NCBI GenBank assembly: GCA_031279675.1
Contig: JAITIB010000061.1
Coordinates: 1 to 17,597 of the forward strand
DNA: 17,597 nucleotides
Reading direction: 5' to 3'
Source of the DNA: Puniceicoccales bacterium
GTDB lineage: Bacteria > Verrucomicrobiota > Verrucomicrobiia > Opitutales > UBA953
Within the stretch, counting starts at the first letter, position 1; each line of letters begins with the position of its first letter. Below are positions 1 through 7,837 of this stretch, one piece after another. The translations under genes and the position numbers were made by a program. A model generated the notes under the pieces. That model searched no databases, had not been told where the DNA came from, and worked only from the letters and a program-made list of their open reading frames with translations.

Positions 1-3000
1 TCATTGGCGATTTGTCACTTGATGCCGCCGCCGCTGTGAAAGAGGCGATGGCGGATCCGAATGATCCGCTTGGTGCGGAAAGCATTGATGAGGCGGCGTC
101 CAAGCTTCCGGCGGAAGAATCGCCACCCGGTGGCTCGCCTGTTGGTAAAGCCGCCGGTGTGAATCCTGCGCCGTCTGCGCAAGCCACGCCTGCGCCATCG
201 CCCAAGGCTGCTGCGGCCATGACTGCCAACGCGGCGACTTTCTTCACCAAGCTGGGCATTGCCAAGGCTCAGACCACGGGCCCGGGGCGCAAGAAGCAGG
301 GCGAGCGTTACGACACCAACGAGAAACCGAGTGTGTTCCTCAAGCGGTTCGGCATCAATGTCCCGCATCCGGATGTGTTCGATCAGGCGATGGAAGATGT
401 CGGCGGTGCGGAGCTCTTCAACGGGCTTGTCTATCTGCTCACCAAGGCTCCGGTCTCTGCCGGGGCTTATGCGGTTTTCGGGAATAACGCGACCGGGTTT
501 GCCAATTTGTATTTAGGGCGTGGCGGCATTAACGCAGAGGCAAAGGCAAACATCACTGCGGAAGAGGTGAGGCAAACCGTGATTGAAGAGGCTGTCCATG
601 CGGTTGTCATGCGCACGTTGTCCCAGCAGGAAATCGAGTCGTTGTGGAACGGGCTTCCAAAGCGCACGCAAGATGCGGTGCGCGATGCCTATTACAAGAA
701 CCATCCGGGGACGGTGCAGGGCCAGTTTTTGTCTGAGAATGCCGGTGGGAACGAGTTCTTGCGGATGCTTGTTCAGGGGAAGCTTAACGGCATCAGCGTT
801 GCCGGTCAATTGGAACTCACTGAAACGCACTCGAACATGCGTTCCGGGGCTCCGGTGCGTGAGATCCTGCGCGTTCTGGCAAAGGTTTATCGTGCGTTGG
901 TGAAGCTGATTCAGCAAGGGCCTTCTACGGCTTACCAGCAACAGTTGAACGCTGCTGTCGCGAACGTGGAAGCGGCGTGGAATGCCATCAAGACGCAACA
1001 CCAACAGGCCGTGCAGAACGGCACCGCCGCGCCGTATCGGCTGCTTGCGTTGCCTAATGAAAAGGATTTAGGCAATGATCTTTCCGGGCTGTTCCCTAAC
1101 AAGGGGCGTGAAGCGAAGACGCCTCCCAACCGGTTGCGCATCAAGCCGGATCCCCGGCTTACGACGCAAGAGGAACGTGAGGCTGAGCGGCAATTCATCG
1201 ATGAGATGAACCGCCGGACGGATGAGGAAAACGATGCGATTTATGACAAGATAGCGGAACGGCACGGGCACAAGGGCGGCGTTTGGCTTAGTGTCGATTT
1301 GGCGCGTGAGATGTTCGCGCCTTATGCGAAAGATCCGGGTGCGCATTCCGCTTCGACCTCGGCGGCGGCACGCGCTTACATTGAGGCGCGGTTTCAACGT
1401 CTTGTTGGCAATGCGGAAATTCATTCCTATCGTTTCCTTGCGGGCGGGCAGGCGTCTGGAAAATCTTCCGCCGGTGTCACCACGGCAAAGTGCGTCTTGG
1501 TTTATGATTCCGTCTTTGCGTCTGAGGGGAAGGCCCGAGCAATGCTTCGTGCCGCATTGGAGACAGGGAAACACGTCCGTGTTGATTACGTCTGGGCACC
1601 GATAGAAACAGCTGTTGCGCGTGAGGCATCACGGCGCGAAGTGGAAGGGCGCGTTGTCCGTGATGCCAGCCTTGCGGAAGGGCATTTTGGCGCGCAACAA
1701 ACCATCATCAAATTGCTGTCCGATCCTGAATTCAAAGACGTGGAGTTTGCGATCTGGGACAATAGCGGAGGAAAGGACCAACAGTATGTTGTTGGGATAC
1801 CTCCCGGCGAAGATGCGTCGTCACTTCCCCCAGAAGAAATGAACAAACGCGCGCTTGACTTTTTGCGCGGTTCTGATGTCCTGTATCCCGATGAAAACAA
1901 CGTTAGAGGAAGACTTGAAACTTCGCGAAAGGCCGTTCTGGGAACTGACTCGGCACGAACGGGACCGGCTAACGTCGGCGGAGTGGTCTCTAAAGGCGCA
2001 AGCGTCAATCAAAGCGGACGCGGAACGGCAGGCAAAGCAAGCGCAAGCGGCCAAGGCGCAAGCGGCTTAAAGCCCCTTCATCAGCGGCTGAATGCCGCCG
2101 CTCGGAAGAGCTTGAGGGAAAAGCGCGTCGGTGGGCGGTGGGCGCGCTTCCGGCGCAACTGGATTGATGCCAGCGCAATTGTCAGCGACTTCGTGGCGGA
2201 CATGCAGGATGCGGGGATTTTGCCGACGTCGGCGTCGGACAATCCGGACACTTTGGTTAGGCGGTTCCGCAAGACTGCGGATTCCATTGTTCACCACATG
2301 CTCAAGGACGGGATGGTTGACCAGTGGGGCAATGTCATGACGGACGAAGCCGGCAATCCCATCGCGCCGCTGTCCAAGGCGTTCGAGGGCTTGGATGAGG
2401 CGCAACAAAAGGGTTTCGTGGAGTTCCTGCGGCTCCAGCAGAAGCTTGCCGCGCTGGCAAAGCGGCGGCGTGATAGCGAGCAGCGCGGCTTTGCCATGGC
2501 GTCGCAACAGAAATCTTCGTGGCTCGAATCCGACGAAGCTGAATACCAGCAGGTTTTTCCGCAATTAGCCGGACTTGAAATCCTCTGGCGTTCGGACTTC
2601 CTTGGGCGTTCCGCCATAGTCTGGCGGTGGAATCAGGGCGTGCTTGAACACGCGGGGCTCAATGCGTCGATGGGCTCAAGGGGCTATGCCAACGCTCCGG
2701 CGGGCGAGAAGGAGACGAAGGCGAAGTTTCTTAATCCGCATAAGGTCAGGCAAAAGGTCTGGGAGGAAAAAGAACGCGTCGAACTCTACACCGAGATAGA
2801 AGAGAGCCTCGTCTATGAGCCGATTCCGCTTTGGGATTTTGAATTTCCGCTGCCTGAAGACGGGAAGCGCATCAGTGAATGGCTCAAAGGTGCCAATATG
2901 CCGATTGTGGACCCGGAAGATTCGACGGTTTACCAAGCGGGCTTCCAGATCCTGAAAGCGGCGTTGCTGCCCCGGTTCCAATCGGAAGCGGCGAATGGCA

Positions 3001-5927
3001 AGGCGGATATGCGGCTGGATGCGGACACGGGCAAGATGCGGCAGTGGCTCGCCGCCCTTCCCAAGGCGGAATTGGACGCGATTCTTGCCGATGTGCAAGC
3101 CACGCTTGAGCGGTTCGTTCTCAACGGCGTTGAAGATGTTCACGGGAACTTGATCGGCCCTGCTCTCGCGGATGCCTTTGATGGGCTTGACGCGGATTCG
3201 CGGGCCCGCTTTGTGCGCTATCTGCACGCGATGCGGACGGTGGCACTGGATGAGCACGATGGGCGGCATAGCGGGATGCATCCGCATGAGGCCCGGAAGA
3301 TCATCGAGGCAGAGTCCGGCACCGACTTTGCCAGTCGCGCCAAGATCGTGCATGACTTCAACTCCGCTGTCCTGGACTTCCTGATTTCGACGGACTCTGT
3401 GCGCGGGGACAATTACTTTGCCAATGAGGTCGGGCAGATCCGGAACGTGGATCCGGGCAGCTACATTCCGTTGTGGCGCACGGGCACGCCTTATGAGCGC
3501 ATGGCGGACAAGTCCTATGAGCGGGGCAAATCAGCCGGAGAGAAGACGGAAAAACGGACGGTAAAACGCAAAGTTCAGAAGACGCGTATTGTGAAGGGCT
3601 GGGTGGCGACGGAGGAACGCATCTTGCACACGTCTTTCCATACGGTGAAGGAATGGGGCCAAAAGCTTCAAAAAATTGTTGAAACGGTGGACTGGAAACC
3701 GGGCGAGTCCCTGAATGCGTTCCTTTCGCGTGGCTTTGGCATCACTGAGGTGGAGACGGACATTCTCAACGAGAACACCACGCCCAAGGAGTTTGTGGAC
3801 AGGCAAACGGACATCGCCCGTCAGCTCGTGATTCGCGCCCAAAAGCAACGCGTGATTGAGGCGATCACGAAGCTTGCCGGGGCCAATGCCAATGCGGCCT
3901 CGGCATACATGCGGCGAGTGCGCCCGGATGAGGTTCCTGGTTCGGACAAGGCGAAGGCGTCGGCGTTGCGTGCGACGCGGGCGTTGAGCACGGGCCGCGT
4001 GGATCCTGCCATGGCGGAATTCCTGATGCCGGTTGTTGAGGCCGGGAAATCCTACCACGTCTTTGCGAATGGCTCATGGTGGCAGGTCGATCCGGCATTG
4101 ATCGAAGCGGTCAACACGATGGGGCAACACTTTCCGCTCTTCGGCGAAAGCGCAATTGCCGCCAGCATCCGGGATGCGTCGGCGGGCAAATGGTTCGAGC
4201 ATCCGGCGCGGGATGCGGTTGCCGTGATCGACTTCGCGGACCGGACCTTGCGCTTTTCGGCGTCGTTTTTCCGTGCCGCTGCGACTGCGTGGAACCCGCG
4301 CTTCGGGCTGGCCACGAACGTTGCGCGGGACTTCGAGACGCTCACCTACAACACTCGCTCCGGGGCGGTGCCGTTCCGGCTGTGGAAGAACTGGGTTGGA
4401 GCCATGTGGAGTTCCGCCGTCGATGCGATTTCTGCCGGGCACTGGCAGGTTGGCGAAGCCGCCCAATACCGGGCGTTCTTCGAGCAACTTGGCCTTCAAA
4501 TGTCCCAAAGCCTTCAGCAGGACAGCGCGCCGCTGAAGCTGTCCACGAAGCAGGTTCTTGGGCACAAGGATTTGCAGACCAAGGGGCATGACGTTTGGAG
4601 TTTTCTGGTCGGCGTTCTCCAGTTCCCTGAAACCGCCGCTCGCATAGCGGAAATGAAGACGCTGGCTGAAAAGACGGGCTGGAACCCGTCCCAACCGATG
4701 ACGCCCGAAATCGCCAGCCAGTTGGCCGCCGCCGCAAAGGGTGTCACCGTGGATTTCACGCGTGCGGGCAAAATGGCCCAAATCTGGAATGCCTATGTTC
4801 CGTTCTTCAATTCCGGCATCCAAGGCAAGGTGTCGGCTTACGAGGCGTTCAAGCGCAATCCCAAGCAGTGGCTCGCGACGCGCGGCCTGGCTGTCACGCT
4901 GTCGGCAATCGCTCTCTGGTATCGCAACAAGGACGAAGACTGGTGGAAGGAAATGAGCTCTCGCGACAAGCTCTCTTACCGCTGGCTTCTGGCTCCTTTT
5001 GGCGGAGATCTGGGCGATGAAAAAACCGTTTTCAAAATCCCCATGGCCTTCGAGGTGGACGCGATTTTCCACGGCCTCGTTACGTCGATGCTGGACGGGT
5101 TCTACCAAGGCGGGGCCAAGGATGAGCTGATGGACTGGTTCCGGAACATGTTCGAAGACATGTCGATGTTCGGCAGTCTGGACGGACTCGGCAAACTGCC
5201 GGACAACGTGGCGGACATGGGCTGGGGCCGTCAGGCGATCTACCGCATCGCCTCCAGCCTCAATTCTGACGCTATGCCGCCGATAGTCCAAGAGTTCTTC
5301 GCCCAAGCATTCAACCAAGACCGCTACTGGAAACGGCCCATCGTCCCTGCGAACTTGCGGGAAGAGGAAGCGGCGGAACAGTTTGGCCGCTATACAACGA
5401 ACCTCGCCATCTGGCTTGGGCGCAAGCTCGGCTGGTCGCCCATGCGCATCAAACACGCATTGCGCGCCCAATACGCGGGCACGGGTGACACGATAGCGGC
5501 AACGGCGTTCGGGCGTGGCGATGGCGAGGAACTGCCGGAACGCGACTGGGAAGCCTCGGACATCCCCATTTTTGGCACCTTCTTCCGCCGTGGCGCGGGC
5601 GTGGTCAACCCCTACGACTCCAAGACTATCCAAGGCTTTTACGACAAGGCCGGGCAGATGTTCCGCGATGTCGATGCGGACAGGCTGCCTCCGGAACTCG
5701 CGATGGCCGCCGCTGTGGCCGTGCGCTCGGTGAGTCTCACGCTCCAGCTTTCCCGTCAGACCCCGGATCTGAAATCGCGCAACGAGTTCATCAACCTCGC
5801 CCTCGAACTGTCCGAACAGGCTTCCGCCGCCATCGATAAGGGGGAACTGGTTCTTTGGGTGAATCACTTCAGCGAGACCACCAAGGCTCTCGAACGCACC
5901 TACGGCGACCCAAATGCCGAAAAGTGA
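1..5927 (+). CDS. Large phage polyvalent protein (zincin-like, zeta-toxin-like kinase, LPD38-type C-terminus), 5' partial
   Basis: The frame is open to the left edge, so the true start is probably outside the window. Residues below are numbered from the TTG at 12 (1971 aa visible). After a Pro/Ala-rich linker (about 30-90), E192-E193-A194-V195-H196 looks like a zincin helix whose first His is Glu, with NEFLRML at 247-253 as a possible third-ligand helix. Residues about 470-630 form a zeta-toxin-like P-loop kinase domain: Walker A GGQASGKSS (478-486, K484), then VYDSVFAS, an LAEGHFGAQ segment and WDNSGG. Residues about 748-1170 contain a duplicated helical module. The C-terminus (about 1405-1720) has WNPRFG (1427-1432), YVPFFNSGIQG (1595-1605), a hydrophobic helix and FKIPMAFE (1674-1681), as in LPD38-type polyvalent proteins. 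Such proteins of phages and conjugative elements are thought to enter the host with the DNA and act as anti-host effectors. Family assignment is from memory of motifs. A frame anomaly lies at 1891-2070. Confidence 0.85.
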   Translation, partial: IGDLSLDAAAAVKEAMADPNDPLGAESIDEAASKLPAEESPPGGSPVGKAAGVNPAPSAQATPAPSPKAAAAMTANAATFFTKLGIAKAQTTGPGRKKQGERYDTNEKPSVFLKRFGINVPHPDVFDQAMEDVGGAELFNGLVYLLTKAPVSAGAYAVFGNNATGFANLYLGRGGINAEAKANITAEEVRQTVIEEAVHAVVMRTLSQQEIESLWNGLPKRTQDAVRDAYYKNHPGTVQGQFLSENAGGNEFLRMLVQGKLNGISVAGQLELTETHSNMRSGAPVREILRVLAKVYRALVKLIQQGPSTAYQQQLNAAVANVEAAWNAIKTQHQQAVQNGTAAPYRLLALPNEKDLGNDLSGLFPNKGREAKTPPNRLRIKPDPRLTTQEEREAERQFIDEMNRRTDEENDAIYDKIAERHGHKGGVWLSVDLAREMFAPYAKDPGAHSASTSAAARAYIEARFQRLVGNAEIHSYRFLAGGQASGKSSAGVTTAKCVLVYDSVFASEGKARAMLRAALETGKHVRVDYVWAPIETAVAREASRREVEGRVVRDASLAEGHFGAQQTIIKLLSDPEFKDVEFAIWDNSGGKDQQYVVGIPPGEDASSLPPEEMNKRALDFLRGSDVLYPDENNVRGRLETSRKAVLGTDSARTGPANVGGVVSKGASVNQSGRGTAGKASASGQGASGLKPLHQRLNAAARKSLREKRVGGRWARFRRNWIDASAIVSDFVADMQDAGILPTSASDNPDTLVRRFRKTADSIVHHMLKDGMVDQWGNVMTDEAGNPIAPLSKAFEGLDEAQQKGFVEFLRLQQKLAALAKRRRDSEQRGFAMASQQKSSWLESDEAEYQQVFPQLAGLEILWRSDFLGRSAIVWRWNQGVLEHAGLNASMGSRGYANAPAGEKETKAKFLNPHKVRQKVWEEKERVELYTEIEESLVYEPIPLWDFEFPLPEDGKRISEWLKGANMPIVDPEDSTVYQAGFQILKAALLPRFQSEAANGKADMRLDADTGKMRQWLAALPKAELDAILADVQATLERFVLNGVEDVHGNLIGPALADAFDGLDADSRARFVRYLHAMRTVALDEHDGRHSGMHPHEARKIIEAESGTDFASRAKIVHDFNSAVLDFLISTDSVRGDNYFANEVGQIRNVDPGSYIPLWRTGTPYERMADKSYERGKSAGEKTEKRTVKRKVQKTRIVKGWVATEERILHTSFHTVKEWGQKLQKIVETVDWKPGESLNAFLSRGFGITEVETDILNENTTPKEFVDRQTDIARQLVIRAQKQRVIEAITKLAGANANAASAYMRRVRPDEVPGSDKAKASALRATRALSTGRVDPAMAEFLMPVVEAGKSYHVFANGSWWQVDPALIEAVNTMGQHFPLFGESAIAASIRDASAGKWFEHPARDAVAVIDFADRTLRFSASFFRAAATAWNPRFGLATNVARDFETLTYNTRSGAVPFRLWKNWVGAMWSSAVDAISAGHWQVGEAAQYRAFFEQLGLQMSQSLQQDSAPLKLSTKQVLGHKDLQTKGHDVWSFLVGVLQFPETAARIAEMKTLAEKTGWNPSQPMTPEIASQLAAAAKGVTVDFTRAGKMAQIWNAYVPFFNSGIQGKVSAYEAFKRNPKQWLATRGLAVTLSAIALWYRNKDEDWWKEMSSRDKLSYRWLLAPFGGDLGDEKTVFKIPMAFEVDAIFHGLVTSMLDGFYQGGAKDELMDWFRNMFEDMSMFGSLDGLGKLPDNVADMGWGRQAIYRIASSLNSDAMPPIVQEFFAQAFNQDRYWKRPIVPANLREEEAAEQFGRYTTNLAIWLGRKLGWSPMRIKHALRAQYAGTGDTIAATAFGRGDGEELPERDWEASDIPIFGTFFRRGAGVVNPYDSKTIQGFYDKAGQMFRDVDADRLPPELAMAAAVAVRSVSLTLQLSRQTPDLKSRNEFINLALELSEQASAAIDKGELVLWVNHFSETTKALERTYGDPNAEK
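1891..2070 (+). CDS. Nested +1-frame ORF inside the polyvalent gene (possible small gene or frameshifted tail)
   Basis: An ATG at 1891 opens 59 codons ending at TAA 2068-2070, in a different frame from the large ORF. The product starts MKTTLEEDLKLRERPFWELT and continues as a charged Ala/Lys/Gln-rich helix (KADAERQAKQAQAAKAQAA). It reads like ordinary protein. Over the same bases the large frame reads as Gly/Ser/Ala low-complexity sequence with several AGA, GGA and CGA codons. Either this is a small overlapping gene, or it is the original tail of the zeta-like gene and a one-base indel has fused that gene to the next. No Shine-Dalgarno is visible, but most genes here lack one. I do not recognise the product. 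Confidence 0.35.
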   Translation: MKTTLEEDLKLRERPFWELTRHERDRLTSAEWSLKAQASIKADAERQAKQAQAAKAQAA

Positions 5928-6165
5928 TGCGTCAAAAACCTGCACCGTGATTTTGCGATTCCCGCAATCCCTTCTGGCACAAGGACTTGCGGATAATCGC
6001 CAAGGAGCGTCCGACTCCGCCGATTTTCTCCAACGCCACCTCGAAACACCCCTCGCCAAAACCCTCATCCGCGGCGACACCCACGACGGACAAACCCTCC
6101 ACATCACCCTCCACAACGGCGCACTCACCCTCACCCCCGCCCCCGCCAACACCACGAAGGAATAA
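5914..6165 (+). pseudogene. ClpB C-terminal fragment (relic), read as an 83-aa ORF
   Basis: The ORF starts at an ATG overlapping the last 14 bases of the polyvalent gene. From about residue 33 it aligns by eye with the extreme C-terminus of ClpB/Hsp104 disaggregases: GAxxxxxFLQRHLETPLA matches the family's GARPLRRxIQRxLETPLA with the same spacing. It is followed by KTLIRGDTHDGQTLHITL, where the family has xxILxGxxxxGDxxxV. The RPLRR arginines are replaced by SDSAD, and the AAA+ domains (over 750 residues) are absent, so it cannot be a working unfoldase. The first 30 or so residues resemble nothing I know and may be phage-side sequence joined to the relic. It could be the displaced 3' end of a chromosomal clpB at the right border of the integrated element. 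Whether it is translated is unknown. Confidence 0.55.
6031..6127. repeat. clpB-3'-like direct repeat, copy A
   Basis: Copy A of a split direct repeat. Bases 6031-6050 match 7329-7348 at 19 of 20 positions, and 6101-6127 match 7358-7384 at 24 of 27. Copy A has 41 more bases between the two blocks and keeps the ClpB-like reading frame. Confidence 0.75.
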
Positions 6166-6289
6166 ACGACAAGGCACACCGACGAGAGGCACAAAAAACA
6201 GACACCGCAAAGAGAGAGCTTTTGCTGTTTCGTTTTGAAAGAAAACGACCTTGCAATCTTGCAGCCGCGTTTCTTTCCTTTTTCACACC

Positions 6290-7324
6290 ATGAAAACGCG
6301 CGCCATCCTCCCCGTATTGCTTGCTTGGGCATTGTTTGCCCTTGGTTTCACGTCTCTGGCAATAGCCGCCGACAAAAAACTTTCCCCCATTGCCTGCTTC
6401 CGCAAAGACGCAGAGCAAGGAGATGCGATGGCGCAATACTGTCTTGGCTCAGCATATGCCTTTGGCGAAGGCGTTGCAAAAGATCTGACTGAGGCGGTTA
6501 AATGGTATCGAAAAGCTGCGGAGCAAGGGCATGCAGAGGCGCAATTCCAACTTGCCGTTGATGTCCACGGCCTTGTAAAAGATCCTGCGGAAAAGACGAA
6601 GTGGTGTCGCAAGGCCGCCGAGCAGGGGTGCGAGTGGGCGCAGTTCCATCTCGGTCGCATGTATGCCACTGGCAAAGATGTTGCAAAAGACCCGGTTGAA
6701 GCGGTTAAATGGTTTCGCAAAGCCGCAGAACAGAGGAACGAGCTGGCACAATTCAATCTTGGCGTCGCCTATGCCGCAGGTGAAGGCGTTAGAAAAGACC
6801 TGGCTGAAGCGGCAAAGTGGCTTCGTAAAGCCGCAGAACAGGGGAACGAGCTGGCGCAATTCTATCTCGATCGCGCACATGCCAACAGCAAAGGCATTGC
6901 GAAGGACCCCGTTGAAGCAACAAAACGGCACCGCAAAGCCGCGGAGCAGGGGCACGCTGGAGCCCAATTCCGTCTTGGCAATGAGTATGCCTTTGGCGAA
7001 GGCGTTGCAAAAGACCCTGTTGAAGCGGTTAAATGGTTCCGTAAAGCCGCGGAGCAGGGGCACGCTGGAGCCCAATCCAATCTTGGTTTTTCGTATCGCA
7101 CCGGCAACGGCGTGATAAAAGACGAAATTGAGGGGCTGGCGTGGTATTATTTGGCAAAAAGCAAAGAGCCTGACGCTTATGTTCTCAACAACGAGATACT
7201 CATATTAGAAAAAGAACTGGGGCGCCAAGGCACTTTATCGGCGCAACGCCGTGCGCGCGAATTGGCGAAAGAAATTGAAAAGAAAAAGAGCGTTCGCAAA
7301 AATCAAAGCGATGGTGGGAAATAG
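6290..7324 (+). CDS. Secreted Sel1-like repeat (SLR/TPR) protein
   Basis: 344 aa from the ATG at 6290. I prefer this to an upstream TTG at 6251 because it gives a clean signal peptide: MKTR, a hydrophobic core at about 5-22, and a likely cut near AIAA (24-27). Seven Sel1-type repeats follow at 41-76, 77-109, 110-145, 146-181, 182-217, 218-253 and 254-289, each on the pattern AEQGxxxAQxxLGxxYxxGxGVxKDxxEAxKWxRKA. Repeat 2 is degenerate, three residues short and without the GxG turn. A lysine-rich tail (about 310-344) ends the protein. Sel1 repeats are alpha-alpha solenoids that scaffold protein-protein contacts, so a periplasmic or exported adaptor role is likely; the partner is unknown. Repeats 1 and 6 and repeats 6 and 7 share nearly identical DNA, which shows recent repeat turnover. 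There is no Shine-Dalgarno. The gene sits between two clpB-like repeat copies. Confidence 0.9.
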   Translation: MKTRAILPVLLAWALFALGFTSLAIAADKKLSPIACFRKDAEQGDAMAQYCLGSAYAFGEGVAKDLTEAVKWYRKAAEQGHAEAQFQLAVDVHGLVKDPAEKTKWCRKAAEQGCEWAQFHLGRMYATGKDVAKDPVEAVKWFRKAAEQRNELAQFNLGVAYAAGEGVRKDLAEAAKWLRKAAEQGNELAQFYLDRAHANSKGIAKDPVEATKRHRKAAEQGHAGAQFRLGNEYAFGEGVAKDPVEAVKWFRKAAEQGHAGAQSNLGFSYRTGNGVIKDEIEGLAWYYLAKSKEPDAYVLNNEILILEKELGRQGTLSAQRRARELAKEIEKKKSVRKNQSDGGK

Positions 7325-7328
7325 CCAA

Positions 7329-7384
7329 CAACGCCACCTCAAAACACCTCCTTCACGACATCACCCCCCACAACGGCTCACTAA
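7329..7384. repeat. clpB-3'-like direct repeat, copy B (internally deleted)
   Basis: Begins five bases after the Sel1 stop codon. It repeats both ends of copy A (6031-6050 and 6101-6127) but lacks 41 bases between them. That is not a multiple of three, so this copy is noncoding. The two copies bracket the Sel1 gene in the same orientation. Confidence 0.75.
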
Positions 7385-7550
7385 GCGTCGCCAAAGGCCA
7401 CCCGATCATCGTTTGATGTCCGCAAATGAGCTTGTTCTCCACGCAGTGCCACCAAACGCCGCACCAACAGCGAATGAGGGTGATGCCGTTGGCAATTTCC
7501 CGGATGATGCGTTCGTTCACAAGGTGAATTTCCAGTGATGCAACGGTCAA
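7353..7550 (-). pseudogene. Possible gene remnant, unrecognised 65-aa ORF
   Basis: A minus-strand ORF from TTG at 7550 to TGA at 7353. Its middle (LVNERIIREIANGITLIR, then CWCGVWWHCVEN) has plausible protein composition and host-like codons. It has no ATG start, no recognisable domain, and its 3' end lies inside clpB-like repeat copy B. That fits a truncated gene fragment, though chance is possible. The rest of the gap from 7551 to 7746 shows nothing I can name. Confidence 0.22.
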
Positions 7551-7746
7551 AAATCAACAGTAGAGCAGCTGTGAATAAAATAATTATCGGGAAGCCATGA
7601 AACAGATAGCGCTGACTGTGGAACTTTTATATCAACTGATCCTTGGCATCTCGCGAAAGCTTGCCCATCTTCCTGTTTCACAACTCCCCTAATAAAGGTT
7701 CATCTCTGCGGGAAATGTATGCGATTACTCAGAAAACCAAGCAAGC

Positions 7747-7837
7747 ATTAACCCGGCATGTCTATATTTATAACTTTTCGTCGACAGGCCCTTATAAATA
7801 CAGGATGTCGGATAAAATATATTCATGCCGGGTTAAT
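7747..7837. repeat. Long inverted repeat, 14-bp perfect arms
   Basis: The arms at 7747-7760 (ATTAACCCGGCATG) and 7824-7837 (CATGCCGGGTTAAT) are exact reverse complements. The roughly 63-base interior is AT-rich and contains a second inverted pair, TATTTATAA (7765-7773) with TTATAAATA. It could be a small mobile-element end pair, a structured RNA or an attachment site. No gene lies inside. Confidence 0.7.

Noticed and set aside
4074..6332. 752-codon open frame on the minus strand across the end of the polyvalent gene
   Set aside because: Shadow of the plus-strand gene; His/Arg-rich composition and no motifs.
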